Below, piece after piece: positions 7,626-15,600 of a DNA stretch of 15,600 nt. The stretch covers positions 1 through 15,600 of the forward strand of contig JAGNRX010000004.1 of the NCBI GenBank assembly GCA_017988355.1, read 5' to 3'. Position 1 is the first letter of the stretch. Every line of letters starts with the position of its first letter. Below the pieces are notes generated by a model. It was not told the origin of the DNA. It did no database searches and worked only from the letters and a program-made list of their open reading frames with translations. A program made the position numbers and the translations under genes. The stretch is from Bacteroidales bacterium. GTDB lineage: Bacteria > Bacteroidota > Bacteroidia > Bacteroidales > P3.

Positions 7626-10600
7626 ATGAAAAGAGTAAGTTTACTTTGTTTAAGCTTGTTAATGTTTGGCTTAGCCTCATTGGCACAACCAACTGCAATT
7701 ACTTTTAACGATTTTGAGGCTGGGATTCCAACAGGATGGACGGCTTCTTCAACAACAAATATTCAAGCAATTACCAACGTTGTTAGTAGGGGCGCAAAGA
7801 GTATTAGAATGAGAAATCACACAACTGCAACTGTTACTTTAACATCGCCAGTTTACACTCGAAATGCTTTTTGCAATGTTAGAATGGAATTTGACCATAT
7901 CCCAATTCTTAGAAACGCAGATGGTGCTGGGCAGGTTCAAGTTTCAATCGATAACGGTGCTACTTGGAGACCACTTACTGCAACCTCAGGTTCAACACCA
8001 ACTTATGACAACACTTACGGAGGTGGTATTGTAGGTAGTGTTAACTGGAATGGTAACTTTGTTAGAACAAGTTATTGGCCAGGATCTAATACTAATATTC
8101 CAGAAACAGACTTAAATAGCTCTTATTGGAAGCATGAAATTTTTTATCTAAATAGTCTATTGGGAGAATCAACCACTTTTCAAGTTCGGTTTATGCTTCC
8201 TGCAACAACTGAAGCAAACACATTTGCTGGATGGTATGTTGACGATTTTAGATTATATCAATCATCTACCGCTGGTTTCACTGTTCGTGTTCCTCAACTA
8301 AATGCTTTGGTTACAGCTCCTAATATGCTTAACTACCCAAACTCATCTGATGTTAAAGTTGAACTTAGTGTTGGTTTCCTACAATCTGCTCCTCCTGCTG
8401 TGGCTGATTCTATCTATGTTGAATATATGTTAGGTTCATCAACTACCGTTGGCAGAAGCTCCTTGATATTAAACACAAGCTCCAATACTTATATTGGCTT
8501 TATTCCTTTTTCAGGCTATGACACCATAACAAAATGGAGAATTGTTTTAAATGATGCAAAATATAATAGATTAACTTATCCTTTTACCTATGATAGATGG
8601 AATGAATTTAAGAGTGTAAGGGAATATATAGGCTTCGAGCCATTCCAAACCACTGGTTTGTCCAGTCAGGAAATTATGATGAAAACTAATTCTCTCAAAA
8701 ATTTATTTCAATTTAGGTATAGAGGCACTGAACTTAGAGCAAAAGGAATGCGAGCAGGAAAAATGGAGGGCTTTAGCTATAATTTAATGCAAGTCGCTTC
8801 AGGTTTTACAATGAGTGGGTTTAGTGTTTACATGGCCAATATTGCTCCTGATGTAATATTATCCCCTTCTATTGGCTATTCTGGACAAATGCAACAAGTT
8901 TACGGTCCAAATAACTTAGTCGTTCCTCCTATTGGATGGCAATTTCTTCAATTTAATGGAAATTTTATTTGGGATGGATTTAGTGATATTATAATAAAAG
9001 TTTGTTGGGATAATGGTATTGGTGGAGCTATTGGAGGTACAACAAAAATCGAAAGTGTTGTTGCCCCTGGTGCAAGTGGAACCGTTCCTTCTGCTCAGAC
9101 AGGACAAATGTATCAGAACGCAGGCTCTGAATCAGCGTGTACGTCACCATATAACGCCTCAGATGGTCAAATCGGATATAGACCTAATTTTAAATTTAAA
9201 TTTGTTAAGGCAGACAAGCTTGCCTATGATGCTGGCATTGATAGCTCACTTCAATCCCCATCAAATCCTGTTGTAACGGCAAACAGTCCTTCAAATTTTA
9301 AAGTAAAAATAAATAACTACGGTTCACAACCTCTTACTAGTGCTATTGTAAAATATAAAATAGACAACGTTCCAACCACAACAACAGCAGGGACGTGGAC
9401 AGGTACTATTCCTGGAAATGCAGTAGTGGGACAATATAATTCTGCTGCTTATCAATTTCCTTCCAGCATTAACTTTACCCCCGGATATAGGAAGATTAAG
9501 GTATGGACAGATTCTATTATAGGTCGTATTGATTGGGAGCCTGAAAATGATACAGCTTATTTTGAATTGGTTGCTTGTAATGGACCTTTAAACGGAATAT
9601 ATGCTATTGGTAATGTTAGTGGAGTTGCTGCAGACAGAACATTTGCAAACTTTAAGGAAGCCTTCAAGATGCTACAAGGTTGTGGCGTTTCTGGACCTGT
9701 TACTTTTAAAGTGTTTAATCTTCTTCCAAACCAATTCTATACTGACTCGCTATCATTCCCAACAAATATTACTGGAGCATCGGTGGCAAACTATATTAAA
9801 TTTACTAGTGCAATAAGTAACCAGATGGTCTTCCTAAAACCATTAAAAATTGCAAATTATAATATAAACCTCTCAGGTGCGAAATTCTATAAGTTTGAAA
9901 ACTTTGGGTTTTACTCAGCTGATAGTTGTATAGTAAGGGATACTTGTGGGCCTGCAAACATTATTCAATTATCAAACACATCTTCTAATATTGAATTTAA
10001 GAAATGTTCATTTGTAACAAATCCAAATAGAGTAAGACCTACTTATCATATTAATATTGGGGGTGCAAATACTATTACGATTGATAGTTGTATTTTTGAT
10101 GGAGATGCAGATGCGCAAATTAACATTAAGGGATCCTCTCCAACCAATTTGAGTAATGGAGTTACGATAACAAACTCATCTTTTATCAACAACCTAAACA
10201 AAGCAATTCATGTTGAATATTCTCAAAACACAACTATTAGTAAGAATAAGTTTATTAATAACAGAACTATAGTAGCTTCATCAACTAATAATATATTAGT
10301 TCAATCCTCAAAGCTATTCAACATTACTAAAAACCTATTTAATCTTACTAATGTAAGTGCAATTGCAATTAGTGACGCATTGACTTCTGCGGTTCCTTCG
10401 ATTGTTGCCAATAATAAGATTAGTGTATATAATGCAAACTCTGGTGGTTCTGCAACAGCTAATGTATATGGAATAAACCTTATTTCAGGGAACAATGTTT
10501 TATTGGCTTATAATAATGTATATGCAAAAGATAATGGGACTGAACTTGTAGCTTATGCTCTTAGCGTTGGAACAAGCAATAACAATCAAATTCTTTCTAA

Positions 10601-13600
10601 CATTAGGGTTAAAAACAATATTCTGATTAGTGATGGTTATGGATACGCAGTTTATGCAAGATCAAACACCCTAACCGCATTTGAATTTAGTAATAACATA
10701 TATTATAAATTTAGCACATTAGCTACGACTCCAAGTTTAGTTTTATGGAAGTATAATTCAACTAACTGTACATCGCTTCCTAACTGGCAAACAGCTATTG
10801 GTGGTGATAATTTTAGTTTTGTTTATAATCCATTGTTTACAGATTGGAATGTTCTTAACACATCCAACTCTTTCCTTTGCTATAAGGGAGAGAATTTGCC
10901 ATCGGAAGTTGTTGATGACTACAATTCAATCTCTCGTCCAGATATTCCTTGTATTGGAGCGGATCAGTTTGCACCACCTCCAAGCAATGTCTTTGTTCAA
11001 ACAGGAAGTATTGAAGGCGGAGTTCAAACTGTTGGCATAGATGGAAATCTAAATATTTCAGCTTGTGGTTTAGGTAGCCAGTCTATCACAATCACATACA
11101 CTAATATTAGCTCAAACCCTATTCCTGCAAACACCTTACAATTTTGGTATAAGATTGACAATATAGCTGTTCCTGCAGCTCAAAAGGATACTGTTCGCAT
11201 TATTGTTCAACCAAACACTGTTTACACTCACACTTTTAGAACTCCTTATAATTTTGGAGTAACTGTTGCAGATAGACAATTTAAAGTTACAGCTTTTGCA
11301 GTTTTGGCGGCAGATATTATTCGTAATAATGACACAGTTGTTTTCAATGTACTTTCACGCAAGCAACTTACTGCACTTCCAACTCAAAACTCAACAATAA
11401 ATTACGGAGACTCTATTAATTTATCAGTAGTTTCAAATGATTCAATTTATTGGTTCTTAAGAAATACTGATTTCAACCCTGTTCTAAAATCTCATAGCTA
11501 TCAAACATCTCGTTTGTTTAACGATACAACTTTCTATTTCTCAAGAAAATCTGAAATTCCTTCACTAAAAATATCTGAAGTACAACTTTCAAGACTTGCA
11601 ACAGCAGTAGGCCTTACTCCTAACCTACCTACTTATGTTAATGCTAGTAATTTAATCGAAATTTCAAATTATGGAAATGGAGCAATTAATCTTAAAGGAA
11701 TTCAATTTGCATATACAGTAGGTACAAAAGCAAACACAGATACACTTAATACTGCTTATACAAAAACAATAATATTTGGAGACCATATACTTCCTGCAAA
11801 CAAAGCAATCGTACTTCAACTCTCAAATGGGAACTCTATAGACTCAACTTTTTATTTAAATATTGGCACAGGATCTTTCAATGCATTCTCAAAAATGGGA
11901 ATCATACTTAAAGATACTGCAACTAATACTATTATTGATGCACTTACTATTAATGACGCATGTTTCAACTCAAGCTTCCATAATGTTCCAGCCTCTGTTT
12001 GGAAAGGCAAAGGAATAGCGACTTCAAATGGGATTGCTGGTTTGATTAGAAAGAATTATATTGCAACTGACTCTAACGGTTGGGAATCTTCCTCAGCAAC
12101 TAGATTAATGACAATTGGAGTTATAGATTCAACCCAAATCGTAAGTTTTGATAATGGTTGTTTTGGATTTATGACGCCTTATAATGTTCACGTAAGTGGC
12201 GTTCCGAGTGTTGACCCTGGCATCGCTGGAATAAAAATAGTAGGAGTTAATAAAACAGAGATTTGTACATTAACAGATGAGCAAATTGAAGTAAAAATAA
12301 CAAATACTGGTGTTCAACCTTGCTCATCAACCCCGATAGCATTAAACATATATAAAAACAATGTTTTAACAAGTACCTACTACGATACCTGCACAACTAC
12401 GGTTATGCCAAATGACACAGTAAATTATATATTATCAAACACAATTAACCTTTCTGCTAACAGTTCAGATATAAACTATAGACTTGTTGCTTTTTCAAAT
12501 CTCAACTTCGATGTTATTCATTTAAATGACACATCAAGAATGCAATTTACATCGCTAAAAACCCCATACTCTCCTACTGCACAAGGTGTTTCAATTCCTT
12601 ATGCTAACACAGCGACTTTAAATGCAAGCGGAATAGGGAATGACATACTAATATGGTATAATTCAATGTATTCTTTAAACGAATTAGATAGAACATCATA
12701 CACAACTCCAATCTTATATGAAACTGACACTTTCTATGTTGGGGCAATGATAATGGAATACGACACAATTCAATTAGGAAATGCAACAACCTTTAGCACC
12801 AATAATCCTGCTCCTCTGAATGCTTCAATGAAATACTCTAAAGAACAATACTTGTTTAAAGCATCAGAATTATTGAGCTTAGGACTTAGTGAAGGAAATA
12901 TCAATAGCATTATGTTTGACATTTCAAGTATTTCAGCAATAACAACTCTATCTAGCTACAGAATCAAGATTGGAACTACTAACCAAGAATCACTATCAAC
13001 TTGGATTTATGATCTTACCCCTGTCTTTAGTGATAGTCTAACCTTTGCAACTACAAATTTAGGCTGGAAAGACTTCCGATTCTCACATCCATTCTACTAT
13101 GATGGGACATCAAATCTTGTAATTGAAATATGCTTAGAAAGAGATCCTATTCATGGAACTCAAGCAAGAAACATTAAAACCCGATATACAGCAACACCTT
13201 TCAATTCTACACTTTCTTATACTAGCAACTCAACCATTGCTTGTGCATGGACAGGTGCTGCAGTTGCAATTAACAGAACAATGAGACCAAATGTGAAATT
13301 TGATATTGATAAATTTGGTTGTTCAAGTGTAAGAACTGCTGTTGAGGTTACGGTTGCTCCACCTCCAGGATGCGAATCAGGATTACTTAGATTTGAAAAC
13401 CCATCCTCTACAACCGTTATGTCAGGCATACAAACTCCTATTCAAGTTGAATTGAAAAACTTTGGATTAGACCCTCTAACATCTGTCCCTATTGATTGGG
13501 CTGTTAATGGTGTTGCTCAACCACAATATATTTGGACTGGAAACCTTGCATCAAGAACAACAACAATTGCAACAATAGGTAGTTATAATTTCATCTCTGG

Positions 13601-15600
13601 AATAAACACAATTGATGCATGGACTTCACTTGGCTGCGATTCCATTAGTTCTAACGACTCAATTTCAATTGAATTTTCTGCATGTATAGGAAACAACACA
13701 AGCACAACTTATTATAGCATTGGTGGACAAGGGGCAGACTTCCCAACAATCAACTCTGCAGTAAGTGCTTTGATTAATTCAGGTATTTGTGGAAACGTTG
13801 TCTATGACATTAACCCTAAGGGTAGTTTCTATAATGAACAAGTTTCAATTCCTCTGATAGCAGGAACAGAAAATGGGAATACAATAACATTTAGGGGAAA
13901 CTCAGCAGATAGTAACCTAATAGTACTTACATATAATGCAGGAAGCAATGCTGACAAATACGCATTGAAATTAGATGGTGCTGTAAATATTATATTTGAG
14001 AACTTTATTATTCAAAATTACGATAGCACATATTCAACAGTTGTTGAAATCAGCAATTACTCTTCAAATATTGAATTTGAAAATATGACTATCAAATCTA
14101 AACCTTACCCTGCTGCATCACTAGCATTTGAATCAGCTAAGTTGGTAAGTATTCTTGGAACAAATGATTTAATAAAATTCAATAACGTAACCTTCTCTGG
14201 AGGAGCAACAAGCATATATTCTAACCCAGGAAGTGATTCTAATTCAAGCAATATAAGAATTACAAACTCATTCTTTAATAATTTTGCTTATGATGGAATG
14301 TATCTAACTGGTATAAACAACCTTTACATAAAGAATAACAAATTCAGACAATATACCAATACGAACAATTCAAACGCAATAGCAATTAGAAGCATCTATG
14401 GCAGTATTGAAATAATGAAGAATGATATCTATATTGAAGGAGGAACAAAACCAAGAACGGGTATGTTCTTAAGAAGAATATTCACATCAGTCCTTGATCC
14501 TATACAAATAGTTAACAACTCAATTTCTATAAGTGGACCTTATACTAGCGTTGGTATAAATTCAATAGGAATGGATTTAGACTCTATTTACTATGGAAAA
14601 ATCTACTATAATACAATAAAAGTTAGAGCAAGTAATAATAGTGCTTTATCTAAATCACTATCTGTTGGAACGTTTTGTTCTGACCTAAAGGTTATAAATA
14701 ACAACTTAGATAATTCAGGAAAGGGATACGCATATTATGTTAACGCTCCTGCAACACAAATCACAGCTTCAAATAATAATAACTACTACACAAATGGATT
14801 AACCCCTATTTTCTGGTCAGGTCCAAAACAGACCTTAGCTCTTCTTCAAACTGCAAACTCTCAAGATGCACTTTCACAGATTGTTGCTAATCCATTTATT
14901 AGTGATTCACTTCTTGGACTAAATTATCCATCCGATATCGTTAGAAAGGCAGAACCATTAGATGACTACACAGATGATATAATTGGTCGTAATAGGCCAA
15001 TATCTCCACGACCAACAATAGGAGCTTACGAATATAGATTCTCTAGCATAGATGCTGGTCCAGTTAAAATAATTACTCCAGACAGAACAATTAAATATAT
15101 TGAAAACGAGCCTTTGAATGTTGAGGTTACGGTTAAGAATTTCGGTCTATATGGAATTGATACAATTATGCTAACTGCAGTATTAAAATATAATGCTGAC
15201 ACAGCTCATATTATTCAAACTGTTAGCCAAACCTTTGTTTATCCTCTTGGATCCTTAGAGTCAACTAATTTAATTATCACAAATCCAATATACCCTCCTT
15301 TACATTTTAAAAACGTAAACGACTCTCTTCATCTTTCTGTTTTTACACAACTAACTGGAGATACTATTCAGAAAAACGATACCACAAAAGTTAACTTCCT
15401 AACAATTCCTGCTTTTAATGTTCAAGTTGTTAACACCGTTGCAATAACTGAAAGATGTCAACTATTCCAAACCCCAGTTAAGATGACAGTTAAGAGTATT
15501 GGTGAAAGCACAATAACTAATAATGACTCAATTTGGCTAAACTACGAGGTTACAGGAAGACCAGATATTAAAGCAAAAGAACTATTACGATTCCCATTAG
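7626..15600 (+). CDS. Giant secreted multidomain surface protein (3' end outside window)
   Basis: The frame from the ATG at 7626 runs without a stop to the window edge: 2658 residues, truncated. Residues 1-20 form a signal peptide ending SLA-QP. Visible order, approximate: jelly-roll/MAM-like domain 24-215 with WYVDDF (203-208); linking beta domain 220-325; jelly-roll-like domain 355-527; CARDB-like 535-651; right-handed parallel beta-helix 655-1117 with NN-x-F/I rungs; CARDB-like 1120-1255; Ig-like 1257-1310; lamin-tail-like 1314-1510; CARDB-like 1530-1640; Ig-like 1648-1712; second jelly-roll-like domain 1735-1895; CARDB-like 1916-2025; second beta-helix 2030-2468; CARDB-like 2476-2585; start of another from about 2595. 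It is rich in Thr, Asn and Ser. No catalytic residues are recognisable; adhesion or glycan binding is the likely role. Export by the type IX system is inferred from the family type, since the C-terminal sorting domain is not in view. Confidence 0.88.
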   Translation, partial: MKRVSLLCLSLLMFGLASLAQPTAITFNDFEAGIPTGWTASSTTNIQAITNVVSRGAKSIRMRNHTTATVTLTSPVYTRNAFCNVRMEFDHIPILRNADGAGQVQVSIDNGATWRPLTATSGSTPTYDNTYGGGIVGSVNWNGNFVRTSYWPGSNTNIPETDLNSSYWKHEIFYLNSLLGESTTFQVRFMLPATTEANTFAGWYVDDFRLYQSSTAGFTVRVPQLNALVTAPNMLNYPNSSDVKVELSVGFLQSAPPAVADSIYVEYMLGSSTTVGRSSLILNTSSNTYIGFIPFSGYDTITKWRIVLNDAKYNRLTYPFTYDRWNEFKSVREYIGFEPFQTTGLSSQEIMMKTNSLKNLFQFRYRGTELRAKGMRAGKMEGFSYNLMQVASGFTMSGFSVYMANIAPDVILSPSIGYSGQMQQVYGPNNLVVPPIGWQFLQFNGNFIWDGFSDIIIKVCWDNGIGGAIGGTTKIESVVAPGASGTVPSAQTGQMYQNAGSESACTSPYNASDGQIGYRPNFKFKFVKADKLAYDAGIDSSLQSPSNPVVTANSPSNFKVKINNYGSQPLTSAIVKYKIDNVPTTTTAGTWTGTIPGNAVVGQYNSAAYQFPSSINFTPGYRKIKVWTDSIIGRIDWEPENDTAYFELVACNGPLNGIYAIGNVSGVAADRTFANFKEAFKMLQGCGVSGPVTFKVFNLLPNQFYTDSLSFPTNITGASVANYIKFTSAISNQMVFLKPLKIANYNINLSGAKFYKFENFGFYSADSCIVRDTCGPANIIQLSNTSSNIEFKKCSFVTNPNRVRPTYHINIGGANTITIDSCIFDGDADAQINIKGSSPTNLSNGVTITNSSFINNLNKAIHVEYSQNTTISKNKFINNRTIVASSTNNILVQSSKLFNITKNLFNLTNVSAIAISDALTSAVPSIVANNKISVYNANSGGSATANVYGINLISGNNVLLAYNNVYAKDNGTELVAYALSVGTSNNNQILSNIRVKNNILISDGYGYAVYARSNTLTAFEFSNNIYYKFSTLATTPSLVLWKYNSTNCTSLPNWQTAIGGDNFSFVYNPLFTDWNVLNTSNSFLCYKGENLPSEVVDDYNSISRPDIPCIGADQFAPPPSNVFVQTGSIEGGVQTVGIDGNLNISACGLGSQSITITYTNISSNPIPANTLQFWYKIDNIAVPAAQKDTVRIIVQPNTVYTHTFRTPYNFGVTVADRQFKVTAFAVLAADIIRNNDTVVFNVLSRKQLTALPTQNSTINYGDSINLSVVSNDSIYWFLRNTDFNPVLKSHSYQTSRLFNDTTFYFSRKSEIPSLKISEVQLSRLATAVGLTPNLPTYVNASNLIEISNYGNGAINLKGIQFAYTVGTKANTDTLNTAYTKTIIFGDHILPANKAIVLQLSNGNSIDSTFYLNIGTGSFNAFSKMGIILKDTATNTIIDALTINDACFNSSFHNVPASVWKGKGIATSNGIAGLIRKNYIATDSNGWESSSATRLMTIGVIDSTQIVSFDNGCFGFMTPYNVHVSGVPSVDPGIAGIKIVGVNKTEICTLTDEQIEVKITNTGVQPCSSTPIALNIYKNNVLTSTYYDTCTTTVMPNDTVNYILSNTINLSANSSDINYRLVAFSNLNFDVIHLNDTSRMQFTSLKTPYSPTAQGVSIPYANTATLNASGIGNDILIWYNSMYSLNELDRTSYTTPILYETDTFYVGAMIMEYDTIQLGNATTFSTNNPAPLNASMKYSKEQYLFKASELLSLGLSEGNINSIMFDISSISAITTLSSYRIKIGTTNQESLSTWIYDLTPVFSDSLTFATTNLGWKDFRFSHPFYYDGTSNLVIEICLERDPIHGTQARNIKTRYTATPFNSTLSYTSNSTIACAWTGAAVAINRTMRPNVKFDIDKFGCSSVRTAVEVTVAPPPGCESGLLRFENPSSTTVMSGIQTPIQVELKNFGLDPLTSVPIDWAVNGVAQPQYIWTGNLASRTTTIATIGSYNFISGINTIDAWTSLGCDSISSNDSISIEFSACIGNNTSTTYYSIGGQGADFPTINSAVSALINSGICGNVVYDINPKGSFYNEQVSIPLIAGTENGNTITFRGNSADSNLIVLTYNAGSNADKYALKLDGAVNIIFENFIIQNYDSTYSTVVEISNYSSNIEFENMTIKSKPYPAASLAFESAKLVSILGTNDLIKFNNVTFSGGATSIYSNPGSDSNSSNIRITNSFFNNFAYDGMYLTGINNLYIKNNKFRQYTNTNNSNAIAIRSIYGSIEIMKNDIYIEGGTKPRTGMFLRRIFTSVLDPIQIVNNSISISGPYTSVGINSIGMDLDSIYYGKIYYNTIKVRASNNSALSKSLSVGTFCSDLKVINNNLDNSGKGYAYYVNAPATQITASNNNNYYTNGLTPIFWSGPKQTLALLQTANSQDALSQIVANPFISDSLLGLNYPSDIVRKAEPLDDYTDDIIGRNRPISPRPTIGAYEYRFSSIDAGPVKIITPDRTIKYIENEPLNVEVTVKNFGLYGIDTIMLTAVLKYNADTAHIIQTVSQTFVYPLGSLESTNLIITNPIYPPLHFKNVNDSLHLSVFTQLTGDTIQKNDTTKVNFLTIPAFNVQVVNTVAITERCQLFQTPVKMTVKSIGESTITNNDSIWLNYEVTGRPDIKAKELLRFPL
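8700..11380 (+). repeat. Supermodule copy 1 within the giant surface protein
   Basis: Protein-level repeat unit. It comprises a jelly-roll-like domain with WDGFSDIIIKVCW (449-461) and RPNFKFKF (519-526), a CARDB-like domain starting DAGID (535), a beta-helix opened by a segment ending GCGVSGPVTF, the closing signature DDYNSISRPDIPCIGADQF (1097-1115), and a further CARDB-like domain. Typical beta-helix rungs are ITIDSCIFDG, VTITNSSFIN and TTISKNKFIN. Boundaries are approximate. Similarity to copy 2 is in pattern and order, not in bases. Confidence 0.65.
11565..12158 (+). other. Lamin-tail-like (LTD) domain segment of the giant protein
   Basis: Residues about 1314-1510 follow the lamin-tail pattern: LKISEVQLSR opening strand, NLIEISNYGNGAINLKG (equivalent to the V-E-I-x-N-x-G-x-x-x-v-n-L-x-G core), ILPANKAIVLQLSNG (about 1396-1410, the P-A-N-x-x-x-v-l element) and GIILKDTATNTIIDAL near the end. 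This Ig-like fold is common in secreted bacterial proteins. It lies between the two supermodules and has no second copy in view. Confidence 0.6.
12828..15380 (+). repeat. Supermodule copy 2 within the giant surface protein
   Basis: Same order as copy 1: a jelly-roll-like domain (YSKEQYLFKASELLSLGL, then YYDGTSNLVIEICLE and RPNVKFDI), a CARDB-like domain (VELKNFGLDPLTSVPI), a beta-helix opened by a segment ending SGICGNVVYDI, the closing signature with PTIGAYEY (2463-2470), and a CARDB-like domain starting DAGPV (2476). Matching landmarks lie 4047 to 4128 bases downstream of those in copy 1. Rungs include IEFENMTIKS, IRITNSFFNN and LYIKNNKFRQ. Boundaries are approximate. Confidence 0.65.

Noticed and set aside
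9184..9206. Short AT-rich direct repeat of the type TTTAAA
   Set aside because: It simply encodes the alternating Phe-Lys strand ending the first jelly-roll-like domain and shows no array structure.
8916..13429. Short frames on both strands between 8916 and 13429, including 13217-13429 minus
   Set aside because: All lie within the continuous 2658-codon frame and are unlike any recognisable protein; they are shadows.
8700..15380. Recent segmental duplication as the origin of the internal repeat
   Set aside because: The copies match only in protein pattern; I see no long stretch of base identity, so a recent duplication or assembly artefact is unlikely.

Overview
The window looks like an AT-rich chromosome segment of a Bacteroidota member, most likely Bacteroidia-like. 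This rests on Bacteroidota-type promoter elements (TTTG, 19 bases, TAnnTTTG), A-rich start regions without clear Shine-Dalgarno sites, a tgt gene followed one base later by an LptF/LptG permease gene, a bacterial GH3-family enzyme, and a giant secreted surface protein built from CARDB-like, Ig-like and beta-helix modules. I see no RNA genes, CRISPR arrays, insertion sequences or phage genes. No gap between genes exceeds 300 bases; the largest is 7362-7625.

Layout. On the minus strand (1-1612), a membrane-anchored family 2 glycosyltransferase is followed, with a 13-base overlap, by an ECF-type sigma factor cut off by the left edge. Only 19 bases away, a plus-strand run of five close-packed genes (1632-6916) encodes queuine tRNA-ribosyltransferase, an LptF/LptG permease, a GH3-family acyl-adenylating enzyme, a SufE-like sulfur acceptor and a DppC/OppC-type ABC permease. 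Gaps of 1 to 23 bases suggest one transcript. A small secreted protein of unknown function (6924-7361, minus) converges on the end of this run.

From 7626 to the right edge one frame stays open for 2658 codons without a stop. It encodes the N-terminal part of a very large exported protein: signal peptide, jelly-roll domain, then two copies of a supermodule of about 1,370 residues (jelly-roll-like domain, CARDB-like domain, right-handed beta-helix ending in an IGA signature, second CARDB-like domain). A lamin-tail-like domain and Ig-like domains lie between the copies. Such proteins are usually exported and anchored by the type IX secretion system, but the C-terminus that would prove this lies outside the window.

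The left operon is a housekeeping mix (tRNA modification, envelope lipid transport, Fe-S assembly, uptake) with no obvious shared pathway. The points most worth a second look are the supermodular duplication, the loss of all three zinc-binding cysteines in Tgt, and a reversal of strand base composition near 7.0-7.6 kb. I found no convincing new defence or mobile system.
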